The notes under the pieces are model-generated. The model worked only from the letters and a program-made list of their open reading frames with translations, was not told where the DNA came from and did no database searches. A program made the position numbers and the translations under genes. This document shows, in pieces, positions 7,108-12,837 of a stretch of DNA of 12,837 nucleotides. Source of the stretch: Ruminococcus sp. (GTDB lineage Bacteria > Bacillota > Clostridia > Oscillospirales > Acutalibacteraceae); contig JAFOED010000002.1 of assembly GCA_017380355.1 (NCBI GenBank), positions 1 through 12,837 of the forward strand, given 5' to 3'. The number at the start of each line of letters is the position of its first letter. Positions within the stretch are counted from its first letter, which is position 1.

Positions 7108-8544
7108 ATGATTGCTCTATATATTATTTTAGCTTTAATCGTTGTTTTTCTCGCTGTTATACTCATCAGAACCGCTATTTTCAAACCTAAAGCAGAGGTT
7201 GAAATTTTCAAAAATGAAGAAACTTTCGACACAGATAAAAGCATCGAGAACCTCCGCACTTTAGTCAGATTCAAAACCGTTTCTTACAGAGACAGCGAAA
7301 AAGAATCAAACGAAGAATTCGAAGGACTTATTAGCGCCTTACCTGCACTTTATCCTAAAGTTTTTGAGGTTTGTGAATTCCGCAAACTTGCCGACAGAGC
7401 CTTACTCTTTCGATGGAGTGGTAAAGAAAAAGGTAAACCGACAGTATTAATGGCACACTACGACGTAGTACCTGTTAACGAAGAAATGTGGCAAAAGCCT
7501 CCGTTTGAGGCAATTCTTGAAGACGGCGTAATCTGGGGTCGTGGTACACTCGATACAAAAGTAACTATGAATGGTATACTCTCTGCTGCAGAACACCTTA
7601 TAGCTCAGGGTTTCACTCCAGAAAACGACATCTATTTTGCTTTCTCAGGTGGCGAAGAAATCAACGGAAAAGGTGCTGCTAACATCGTAGACTTTTTCGA
7701 AGAAAACAACATTGAATTAGGTCTTGTTGTTGACGAAGGTGGCGCTGTAGTTGAGAATGTATTTCCTGGTGTTAAAGCTCCGTGCGGACTTATCGGTATC
7801 GCAGAAAAAGGTATGGTCGACGTAAAATACACGACTAAATCTGCAGGCGGACACGCATCAGCTCCAAAGCCACACACACCTGTCGGTGTACTTTCAAAAG
7901 CTTGTACAAAAATCGAAAACAACCCATTTAAGTGCCACATCACAAAACCTGTTAAAGAGATGTTTGATACTTTAGGTAGACACTCGACCTTCCTGTACAG
8001 AATGATTTTTGCAAACCTGTGGGTCTTCTCCTCAGTACTTGCTCTGCTGGGTAAAATTCAGGGTGGTGAAATGAACGCGTTACTTCGAACAACTGTTGCT
8101 TTCACTCAGATGAAAGGAAGCGACGCTGCAAACGTTATCCCACCTGATGCGTTTATGGTTTCTAATATCAGATTAAACCCTGCTGACACAATCGACTCAG
8201 CACTGGCGCATCTTAAGAAAACAATAAATGATGATTCCATCGAGCTTTCTGTTATCAGCGGAATGAACCCGTCACGTATCTCACAGAGCAACTGCGAAGC
8301 ATACGATAAAGTCGCTAAAGCGGTAGCATCTACGTGGAAAGGCTGTTTAGTTTCTCCGTACCTTATGGTTCAGTGCTCTGACTCGCGCCACTACGGCAGA
8401 ATTTCTGACAAAGTATATCGTTTCTCAGCTATGGATTTAACAAGTGAGGAACGCGCTACAATCCACGGCAACAACGAACGCATCCGCGTAGAATGTGCGA
8501 ACAAAGCCGTCGAGTTTTATATAAGACTAATTAAACAGTGTTAA
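7108..8544 (+). CDS. Membrane-anchored M20 metallohydrolase, PM20D1/Cps1-like
   Basis: This 478-residue protein has an N-terminal transmembrane helix (about 2-25) and an M20 dizinc hydrolase domain. Metal and catalytic residues are intact: H117 and D119 (MAHYDVVPV), D149 (GRGTLDTK), E183-E184 (GGEEINGKG), D209 (VVDEGG), H249 in the lid/dimer domain (GGHASAP) and H453 (IHGNNE). Blocks such as VVDEGG, IAEKG, LLRTTVAFT, NVIPPDA and the C-terminal IHGNNERI resemble mammalian PM20D1 and yeast Cps1 more than PepT, DapE or ArgE. PM20D1 makes or hydrolyses N-fatty-acyl amino acids and Cps1 is a carboxypeptidase. R21, K26 and K28 follow the helix with no charge before it, so the positive-inside rule predicts a cytoplasmic catalytic domain. 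Its weak RBS (AAGGA) and 3-base gap show it is the last gene of the operon. The exact substrate is unknown. Confidence 0.9.
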   Translation: MIALYIILALIVVFLAVILIRTAIFKPKAEVEIFKNEETFDTDKSIENLRTLVRFKTVSYRDSEKESNEEFEGLISALPALYPKVFEVCEFRKLADRALLFRWSGKEKGKPTVLMAHYDVVPVNEEMWQKPPFEAILEDGVIWGRGTLDTKVTMNGILSAAEHLIAQGFTPENDIYFAFSGGEEINGKGAANIVDFFEENNIELGLVVDEGGAVVENVFPGVKAPCGLIGIAEKGMVDVKYTTKSAGGHASAPKPHTPVGVLSKACTKIENNPFKCHITKPVKEMFDTLGRHSTFLYRMIFANLWVFSSVLALLGKIQGGEMNALLRTTVAFTQMKGSDAANVIPPDAFMVSNIRLNPADTIDSALAHLKKTINDDSIELSVISGMNPSRISQSNCEAYDKVAKAVASTWKGCLVSPYLMVQCSDSRHYGRISDKVYRFSAMDLTSEERATIHGNNERIRVECANKAVEFYIRLIKQC

Positions 8545-8561
8545 GTGAATAAGCATAGAAA

Positions 8562-8594
8562 AAGCCTTACACCAAAAGGTGTAAGGCTTAATTT
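8562..8594. terminator. Bidirectional terminator after the M20 gene
   Basis: A perfect 12-bp stem (8562-8573 with 8578-8589) closes an AAAA loop 17 bases after the M20 stop. On + the tail is TAATTTCT (moderate). On - the tail is a better T5. The - strand orientation continues a tRNA-3'-end-like sequence, so it may have begun as a tRNA terminator. Confidence 0.8.
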
Positions 8595-8615
8595 CTATGA
8601 CGTGCTGAGAGGGAC
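8591..8615 (-). repeat. Degenerate second copy of the tRNA-Arg 3' end
   Basis: This segment matches the 3' end of the intact tRNA-Arg gene and its flank (8802-8826) in 22 of 25 positions, in the same orientation, about 211 bp away. The copy covers part of the T-arm, the 3' acceptor strand and the bases just beyond, with CCA changed to TCA. There is no 5' half. The arrangement is what a tRNA-targeted integration leaves behind. Confidence 0.7.
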
Positions 8616-8764
8616 AATGTATTTTCTTCGAAAATCCATTCACGCTTGGCGACCACTGTGAGCACTCGTGGTACCCGCCTTCACGCTTCGCTCCTAAAAA
8701 CAGTCCACCGGACTGTTTTCTTAACGGAGCTCACCCTCGTCAGGGTTCGAGTCCCGTTCGTGGT
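8616..8764. repeat. Structured non-coding segment between tRNA-Arg and its 3'-end copy
   Basis: No convincing protein is encoded here. The segment is rich in hairpins: ATTTTC/GAAAAT (8621-8635), a GGCG-ACCAC...GTGGT-(ACC)-CGCC stem (about 8648-8679), and a perfect AAAACAGTCC/GGACTGTTTT stem (8697-8719). TTCACGCTT occurs twice. Near its right end GGGTTCGAGTCCCG reads as a tRNA T-arm on the + strand, facing the real tRNA. It resembles non-coding palindromic repeats that accompany tRNA genes in some gut Clostridia, as far as I recall, but its family is not identified. Confidence 0.55.
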
Positions 8765-8809
8765 ATAAAAATAAGCCCATACACCTTTGGTGTGTGGGCT
8801 TATTTTTAT
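8765..8809. terminator. Terminator of tRNA-Arg (bidirectional, 21-bp stem)
   Basis: A 21-bp inverted repeat (8765-8785 with 8789-8809, one G-U pair) closes a TTT loop. A/T-rich outer arms give a U-tract on either strand. It begins at the CCA end of tRNA-Arg and terminates that transcript. It is unusually long and perfect for a tRNA terminator. Confidence 0.85.
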
Positions 8810-8885
8810 GGCGCGCTGAGAGGGACTCGAACCCCCGACCTACTGGTTCGTAGCCAGTCACTCTATCCGGCTGAGCTATCAGCGC
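8809..8885 (-). tRNA. tRNA-Arg (anticodon ACG)
   Basis: This 77-nt gene includes an encoded CCA. The acceptor stem GCGCTGA pairs perfectly with TCAGCGC, the discriminator is G, and the D-arm is GCTC...GAGT. The anticodon stem ACTGG/CCAGT encloses loop CTACGAA with anticodon ACG, read as inosine-CG for CGU/CGC/CGA codons. The variable loop is AGGTC and the T-arm GGGGG-TTCGAGT-CCCTC has one G-U pair. It lies downstream of the M18 gene on the same strand with its own promoter. A degenerate copy of its 3' end sits about 211 bp downstream, which suggests past use as an integration site. Confidence 0.96.
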
Positions 8886-8890
8886 AAGGT

Positions 8891-8906
8891 GCGGTCTTTT
8901 GACCGC
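8891..8906 (-). other. Hairpin in the tRNA-Arg 5' leader
   Basis: GCGGTC and GACCGC form a perfect 6-bp stem with an AAAA loop. It ends five bases before the mature tRNA 5' end and begins at about the predicted transcription start. It has no U-tract, so it is not a good terminator for the upstream M18 gene. Confidence 0.6.
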
Positions 8907-8913
8907 AAGTGAT

Positions 8914-8942
8914 ATACTAACACACTTTTTTAAAAAAAGCAA
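8914..8942 (-). promoter_or_regulatory. Promoter of tRNA-Arg
   Basis: On the - strand TTGCTT (8942-8937), a 17-base spacer and TAGTAT (8919-8914) with an upstream TG form a plausible extended -10 promoter. Transcription would start near 8907, just before the leader hairpin. Confidence 0.55.
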
Positions 8943-8957
8943 GCGTTTTAGTAAATT

Positions 8958-10355
8958 TTAGTTAAAGAGTGCATAAAATGCCTTGTAAGCCATATAAATA
9001 TCGGCTTTTGATATAATTTCGAATGGTGCGTGCATACAAAGAACCGCTACACCGAGGTCAACTACGTCGACATTCATATTAGCAACATACTTAGCGATTG
9101 TACCGCCACCACCGATATCAACCTTGCCGAGCTCACCGATCTGCCACTTAATAGACTCTTTCTCGAGCATAGCGCGGATTTCTGCCATATACTCAGCAGA
9201 AGCGTCAGATGTGTCGTACTTACCGCCGTGACCTGTGTACTTAGAAATTACAACACCTTCGTTTAAGAAGCTAGCGTTCTTTGGCTCATAAGCGCTTGAG
9301 AATGTAGGATCAAATGCAGCATTTACATCAGCAGAAAGGCACTTACTCTTTGAAAGTACGTGGTAGCCCTCTTCACCGTCAGCTTTTGCTAAATCGTAGA
9401 TAAAATATCTGAGGAAATCAGACTGCATACCTGTGTTACCATCACTACCTGTCTCCTCTTTATCAGTAAGGTAAGTGATAACTGTAGACTCAGGTGTCTC
9501 AGTATTTAAAGCCGCCATAAGTGCAGGGTAAGCACAGCAACGGTCGTCGTGACCATAACCACCGATAAGTGAACGGTCAAAGCCGATGTCGCGAGTTTTG
9601 TAAGATGGTACAAATGATAATTCTGCTGACAGGAAATCGTCTTCAGTAATACCGTACTTCTCATTTAAAATACTCATAACGTTAAGAGCAACTAAGCCCT
9701 TTTCGTTATCGTCAGAGAATGGTCGTGAACCGACTAAGATGTTGAGATCCTCGCCTGTGAAAGCTTTGTTCATTGTCTTTGTAGCCTGCTCTCTGTCGAG
9801 ATGTGGAAGCAGGTCTGTAATGCAGAAGCATGGCTCGCTTTCTTCGTCACCTAAACGGATATCAACTTTAGTGCCATCAAGCTTCACTACTGTACCGTGA
9901 AGTGAGAGTGGAATAGTTGTCCACTGGTACTTTTTGATACCGCCGTAGTAGTGAGTTTTAAAGAGTGCAAGGTTGCTCTCCTCATAAAGTGGGTTTGGTT
10001 TTAAATCGATACGTGGAGAGTCAACGTGTGCGATAGCGAGCTTAACGCCGTTTTTTGTACCGTTTTTACCGATTACAGCAAAGCCTACTGCTTTATCGCG
10101 GTTAACGATGTACACCTTATCGCCTGCATTGTACTTTTTGCTGTTATCGTACTCTGTGAAGCCATACTTCTTAGCAAGTTCAACTGAATATACGACAGCC
10201 TCACGCTCAGTGCGAGAGAAGTCTAAAAACTCTTTATAGTTCACACAGAACTCGTCTGCGTTATTCAGGTCATCCGCTGTATAATCAGCAGCACCTTTTC
10301 TCTCTTTCATCATAATTTCTTCTTTTAAAAGCTGTGCTTTTGTTTTTTCAGACAT
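8958..10355 (-). CDS. M18-family metalloaminopeptidase (aspartyl aminopeptidase type)
   Basis: This 465-residue cytosolic dizinc aminopeptidase has all M18 ligands: H110 (AHVDSP), D270-D271 region (GYGHDDR), E300-E301 (DKEETGS), D343 (SADVNAAFD) and H442 (MHAPFE). In the M18 family these build a co-catalytic zinc site, and the enzymes typically release acidic or hydrophobic N-terminal residues from peptides as large oligomers. Length and motif spacing are normal for the bacterial branch often annotated as M18 family aminopeptidase or ApeA-like. ATG 10355 is chosen because AAGGAGGAA ends about six bases upstream. An in-frame extension to 10394 would run into the MITE-like element and is rejected. 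Native upstream sequence is only a few bases, so transcription must come from within that element or from the transglycosylase operon. Confidence 0.95.
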   Translation of the reverse strand: MSEKTKAQLLKEEIMMKERKGAADYTADDLNNADEFCVNYKEFLDFSRTEREAVVYSVELAKKYGFTEYDNSKKYNAGDKVYIVNRDKAVGFAVIGKNGTKNGVKLAIAHVDSPRIDLKPNPLYEESNLALFKTHYYGGIKKYQWTTIPLSLHGTVVKLDGTKVDIRLGDEESEPCFCITDLLPHLDREQATKTMNKAFTGEDLNILVGSRPFSDDNEKGLVALNVMSILNEKYGITEDDFLSAELSFVPSYKTRDIGFDRSLIGGYGHDDRCCAYPALMAALNTETPESTVITYLTDKEETGSDGNTGMQSDFLRYFIYDLAKADGEEGYHVLSKSKCLSADVNAAFDPTFSSAYEPKNASFLNEGVVISKYTGHGGKYDTSDASAEYMAEIRAMLEKESIKWQIGELGKVDIGGGGTIAKYVANMNVDVVDLGVAVLCMHAPFEIISKADIYMAYKAFYALFN

Positions 10356-10371
10356 ATATATTCCTCCTTGG

Positions 10372-10649
10372 TAGAGTGAGCCAAGCGAATCCAAATCAGA
10401 TTTTTGATGGATTATTTTTGTCCACTCTTTGTTAAAATACTCGTGAATCCGTCAGGATTCACTGTGTTTTTGTCGCGATTGAGCCAAAAATCCTTGAATC
10501 AAAAATTCTACGACCTAAATTATAAGGGATTTCAGTCAATTTTGGGTGGCTGAGAACTCTACAAGGCTAACGCCTGTGGAGTTCGAAACGCCAAAAAGTG
10601 GCGAAAACACTATGATTTAGGCTGGTTCGGATTCGCTTGACTCACTCTA
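10372..10649. mobile_element. 278-bp MITE-like element with 21-bp terminal inverted repeats
   Basis: AGAGTGAGCCAAGCGAATCC (10373-10392) recurs inverted at 10629-10648 with one mismatch, and the pairing extends one base further so that both ends begin or end with TA. The interior has no credible ORF but has hairpins: GTGAATCC/GGATTCAC (10443-10462), GAACTC...GAGTTC with an inner AGGC/GCCT stem (10554-10584), and CGCCA/TGGCG (about 10589-10603). Small size, non-coding content, terminal inverted repeats and TA boundaries fit a non-autonomous (MITE) element of the IS630/Tc1-mariner type, which duplicates TA. No transposase is in the window to confirm the family. Confidence 0.72.
10395..10424 (-). 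promoter_or_regulatory. Possible outward promoter in the MITE-like element driving the M18 gene
   Basis: On the - strand TGGACA (10424-10419), an 18-base spacer and TCTGAT (10400-10395) point out of the element toward the aminopeptidase start about 40 bases away. The -35 is good and the -10 is imperfect. It is offered because little native sequence separates the element from the gene. Confidence 0.35.
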
Positions 10650-11270
10650 ATTTTTCTCATAATAAAGCGATTCATACATTTCTTTTGCACTTTCGACTCG
10701 CTCTACATATTGTGCTGTTTCGTTATACGGAATCTCGCTTAAAGTTATTCCATCTTGTGAGTATCTGCTATCAGTAAGCCAGGAGTCGACATTTGCGATA
10801 CCGCCGTTATACGCAGCTATTGCAAGCTGTTCTTTTCCGCCATAATGCTCAAGCAATATACTCAGGTAATACGTTCCGTATTTTATATTTATCTGTGGGT
10901 TTAAAAGTTCGCTGTCATCGTGGTCACTATCGTCGCCCTCGAGCATCAGCATATAGTCGTACGTTTCAGGCATAATCTGCATAAGCCCCATCGCACCAAC
11001 TCCCGACTGTGCATCGGCGTGAAATCCGCTTTCAGTTCGGATAACTGCGTAAATAAGGGTTTCGTCAACTGAATATTCTTCGCTGTACTGAGAAACATAC
11101 TCGCTGTAATCTCGCGGATAAAAATGCTCCATAACTTTCATCTTAATACCGCTTAAAGTATCAGTACAGAAAAGCAAAAGCAAAAATGCCACTAATAGCA
11201 CTAAAATGAAGGAGAATATACTGCCACAGCAGCCATGCCCCTTTTTTCTTGATTTTTCGTAGTGTGCCAT
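10647..11270 (-). CDS. Membrane-anchored lytic transglycosylase (SLT domain)
   Basis: This 207-residue protein has a basic N-terminus, one transmembrane anchor (about 17-36) and an extracytoplasmic SLT/Slt70-type goose-lysozyme-like domain (about 55-205). The catalytic glutamate is E80 in AVIRTESGF, followed by GAMGLMQIMPET (92-103), NPQINIKYGTYYL (124-136) and the AAYNGG signature (152-157). Such enzymes cleave peptidoglycan glycan strands to 1,6-anhydro-muropeptides. It starts 3 bases after coaE with GAGGTG upstream, and the coaE-transglycosylase order is common in Clostridia. The TAG stop falls inside the terminal repeat of the adjacent MITE-like element, so the last residues may differ from the ancestral C-terminus. 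The catalytic domain itself is complete. Confidence 0.93.
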   Translation of the reverse strand: MAHYEKSRKKGHGCCGSIFSFILVLLVAFLLLLFCTDTLSGIKMKVMEHFYPRDYSEYVSQYSEEYSVDETLIYAVIRTESGFHADAQSGVGAMGLMQIMPETYDYMLMLEGDDSDHDDSELLNPQINIKYGTYYLSILLEHYGGKEQLAIAAYNGGIANVDSWLTDSRYSQDGITLSEIPYNETAQYVERVESAKEMYESLYYEKN

Positions 11271-11273
11271 TTT

Positions 11274-11876
11274 TCACCTCGTAAGCTCAAAGAATACTCT
11301 TTGTACTTGCTCAGACAAGCTTATCGTATCACCATTGTTTATGATGACGTAATCGGATTTTTCGGTATAAAAAGAGTCGCGGTGCTGAGCGTTCACTCTT
11401 TTTTCTATCTCTTCATCCGACAAGTTGTCTCTTCTTTTTATTCTCGCTTTTCTGACGTCGAGGTCAGCTGTAACAACTAGAATTTTATCACACAGAGTGT
11501 CCGTACCACTTTCAAGAAGTAATGGTGCGTCATAGACGATTCGCATTTGTCCGCTGCTTTTATATTCATCGATACGGACTTTAACACGATCTATAATAAA
11601 CGGGTGTGTAATATCGTTTAAATCTTTCGTATTTTCACTTGACGAAAACGCAATTTCTGCGAGTTTTTTGCGGTTAAGTGTGCCGTCCTCGTTTAAAATC
11701 TCGTGTGAAAACCTCTCAGCTAACAATGTAAGTGCAGGCGAGCCTTTTTCAACAACTTCGCGCGCAATTTTGTCAGCGTCGATTCTAACAAAACCATTTT
11801 CGCACAACATACTGCATACTGTGCTTTTTCCGCTTCCTGTAGGTCCTGTAAGTCCTAATACAATGCCACTACTCAA
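11274..11876 (-). CDS. coaE: Dephospho-CoA kinase
   Basis: CoaE phosphorylates the 3'-OH of dephospho-CoA, the last step of coenzyme A synthesis, in the cytoplasm. The sequence has the P-loop GPTGSGKS (11-18), the conserved RIDADKIAREV (D-A-D motif), ITHPFI and the YDAPLLLESG lid region, and about 200 residues is the family's normal length. No ATG is available. TTG at 11876 is chosen because GAGG (11889-11886) lies nine bases upstream. A TTG two codons earlier (11882) would leave almost no spacing. The start overlaps the 3' end of sua5 by 8 bases, so the two are translationally coupled. The lytic transglycosylase follows after 3 bases, making a housekeeping operon. Confidence 0.95.
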   Translation of the reverse strand: MSSGIVLGLTGPTGSGKSTVCSMLCENGFVRIDADKIAREVVEKGSPALTLLAERFSHEILNEDGTLNRKKLAEIAFSSSENTKDLNDITHPFIIDRVKVRIDEYKSSGQMRIVYDAPLLLESGTDTLCDKILVVTADLDVRKARIKRRDNLSDEEIEKRVNAQHRDSFYTEKSDYVIINNGDTISLSEQVQRVFFELTR

Positions 11877-12837
11877 CGTCAATCACCTCGAAAGATGCCG
11901 CACGGATGAGTCGGTTATAAAGCGCCATTCCTACACCTGTTTTCTGTGGGCAGTGAGCGTATACAGTAGAAAAACCGCCTAGTTCATCAACCTGTCTGAG
12001 AGCAGAAAAAAGCATCTGAGCCTGTGTTTCCAAATCGTCGCTTTTACCTATCGGTATAGTTTTTGCTTTTATGTGCTTAATATCCTCGTCGTAACAAATA
12101 GCACCCACGCACTCGTCTTTTTCAAACTGCTCGTTAACATAATCTGCGAATTTATCGCCTTCGCAATTCAAAAGTACGACCTTAGCTTTTGGTGCGTAGT
12201 GCTTATACTTCATGCCGGGAGAAGCGGCTTTTTCAGTATTTTCGAGCTTAAAAAGCACCGCGTTATCAACTTCAATTTCTCCGATAACCTCTTCAATCTG
12301 CTCAACAGTTACAAGTCCCGGACGAAGAAGTCGCGGTTTATCGGTCGCAAGTGTTATTACCGTACTTTCTACACCGACAGCACACGAGTCACCGTCAACG
12401 ATAGCGTCGATAAGACCGAACAAATCATCTTTTACGTGCTGTGCGGTTGTCGGACTCGGTGAGCCTGAGCGATTAGCAGACGGAGCCGCTAAAACTGTTC
12501 CGCTTTCTTTTATCAGCTCACGAGCTGTCTCGTGAGACGGAAGTCTTATAGCTACTGTGGAAAGACCTGCACTCACCTCGTCAGGAATGACGTCTGATTT
12601 TTTCATAATCATCGTGAGTGGACCCGGCCAGAAACGCTCGGCTAAAGCACGCGCAGTCTGTGGAAATTCCGACACAAGATTAAAACGACTGATGTCATCA
12701 ACACAAGAGATATGAACAATAAGCGGATTATCCATTGGTCTGCCTTTTGCTTTAAAAATCTTGCTCACCGCTTCGCCGTTTAGTGCATCAGCCGCTAAAC
12801 CGTAAACAGTTTCTGTAGGCATAGCGACAACACCACC
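11869..12837 (-). CDS. tsaC/sua5: Threonylcarbamoyl-AMP synthase Sua5/TsaC (5' end outside window)
   Basis: This enzyme uses threonine, bicarbonate and ATP to make threonylcarbamoyl-AMP for the t6A37 modification of ANN-decoding tRNAs. The reading frame is open to the window edge: GGVVA precedes MPTETVYGLA, the family's usual internal stretch, so the ATG at 12822 is not the true start and an N-terminal piece of perhaps 15-30 residues is missing. Counting from that Met, the YrdC domain shows KAKGRPMDNPLIVHI (24-38), the SANRSG motif (115-120), GVESTVI (150-156) and LRPG (166-169). The SPGMKYKHYAP linker (201-211) leads to a C-terminal Sua5 domain, so this is the long Sua5 form. It is first of the visible operon and overlaps coaE by 8 bases. 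Confidence 0.96.
   Translation of the reverse strand, partial: GGVVAMPTETVYGLAADALNGEAVSKIFKAKGRPMDNPLIVHISCVDDISRFNLVSEFPQTARALAERFWPGPLTMIMKKSDVIPDEVSAGLSTVAIRLPSHETARELIKESGTVLAAPSANRSGSPSPTTAQHVKDDLFGLIDAIVDGDSCAVGVESTVITLATDKPRLLRPGLVTVEQIEEVIGEIEVDNAVLFKLENTEKAASPGMKYKHYAPKAKVVLLNCEGDKFADYVNEQFEKDECVGAICYDEDIKHIKAKTIPIGKSDDLETQAQMLFSALRQVDELGGFSTVYAHCPQKTGVGMALYNRLIRAASFEVIDVE

Noticed and set aside
6669..7274. 201-residue - strand ORF opposite the second membrane protein
   Set aside because: It is antisense to two well-supported genes, rich in Ile/Thr/Arg as expected of a complementary frame of hydrophobic codons, with no supporting signals.
8721..8942. 73-residue - strand ORF containing RGFESLSARHKN and HERDSNPDEGEL
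   Set aside because: It is the translation of tRNA-Arg, its terminator and the neighbouring T-arm-like sequence. Peptides of this kind are typical artefacts of reading tRNA genes as protein.
10356..10394. Longer M18 start at 10394
   Set aside because: The extension covers the Shine-Dalgarno and the terminal repeat of the MITE-like element. AAGGAGG placed before 10355 decides the start.
10524..10545. TTGACT...TATAAT on the - strand inside the MITE-like element
   Set aside because: Both boxes are good individually but only 9 bases apart, far too close for a sigma-A promoter.
1..12837. CRISPR array, transposase, phage genes or defence genes
   Set aside because: No regularly spaced repeats, Cas, transposase, integrase or toxin/antitoxin reading frames were found. 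The repeats seen are limited to hairpins, the tRNA-end duplication and the MITE-like termini.

Overview
The window looks like chromosome of a low-to-mid-GC Firmicute, most likely a gut-type member of the Clostridia (Oscillospirales/Ruminococcaceae-like). This rests on strong GGAGG-type ribosome binding sites, intrinsic terminators after almost every transcription unit, a TPP-riboswitch-controlled thiT, an OmpR-type two-component system with a large extracellular sensor, and the order sua5 - coaE - small lytic transglycosylase. Species cannot be called from the sequence alone.

Layout, left half. The window opens on what looks like the last 12 nt of a tRNA and its terminator. A CPBP-family intramembrane protease gene with its own terminator follows. 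Next is a tightly coupled response regulator/histidine kinase pair, then a separately promoted, unrecognised acidic lipoprotein. All these genes read on the + strand. The lipoprotein shares a bidirectional terminator with thiT, which reads on the - strand and has a textbook TPP riboswitch with an overlapping terminator in its leader.

Layout, middle. A divergent promoter region separates thiT from a three-gene + strand operon: a DUF5058-like six-helix membrane protein, a second unrecognised polytopic membrane protein, and a membrane-anchored M20 hydrolase most like the PM20D1/Cps1 branch. A perfect 10-bp dyad sits across the -10 of the operon promoter and looks like an operator. This operon is the best candidate for an undescribed system: a two-subunit carrier feeding an N-acyl-amino-acid or peptide hydrolase.

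Layout, right half (all - strand). From the right edge: sua5 (5' end cut by the window), coaE, a membrane-anchored SLT lytic transglycosylase, a 278-bp non-coding MITE-like element, an M18 aminopeptidase, and tRNA-Arg(ACG). The MITE-like element has 21-bp terminal inverted repeats bounded by TA. It supplies the transglycosylase stop codon and ends 3 nt before the aminopeptidase Shine-Dalgarno. Beyond the tRNA lies about 210 bp of highly structured non-coding DNA. It ends in a second, degenerate copy of the tRNA 3' end, the geometry expected of a decayed tRNA integration site. No CRISPR array, insertion sequence with transposase, rRNA or replication origin is visible.
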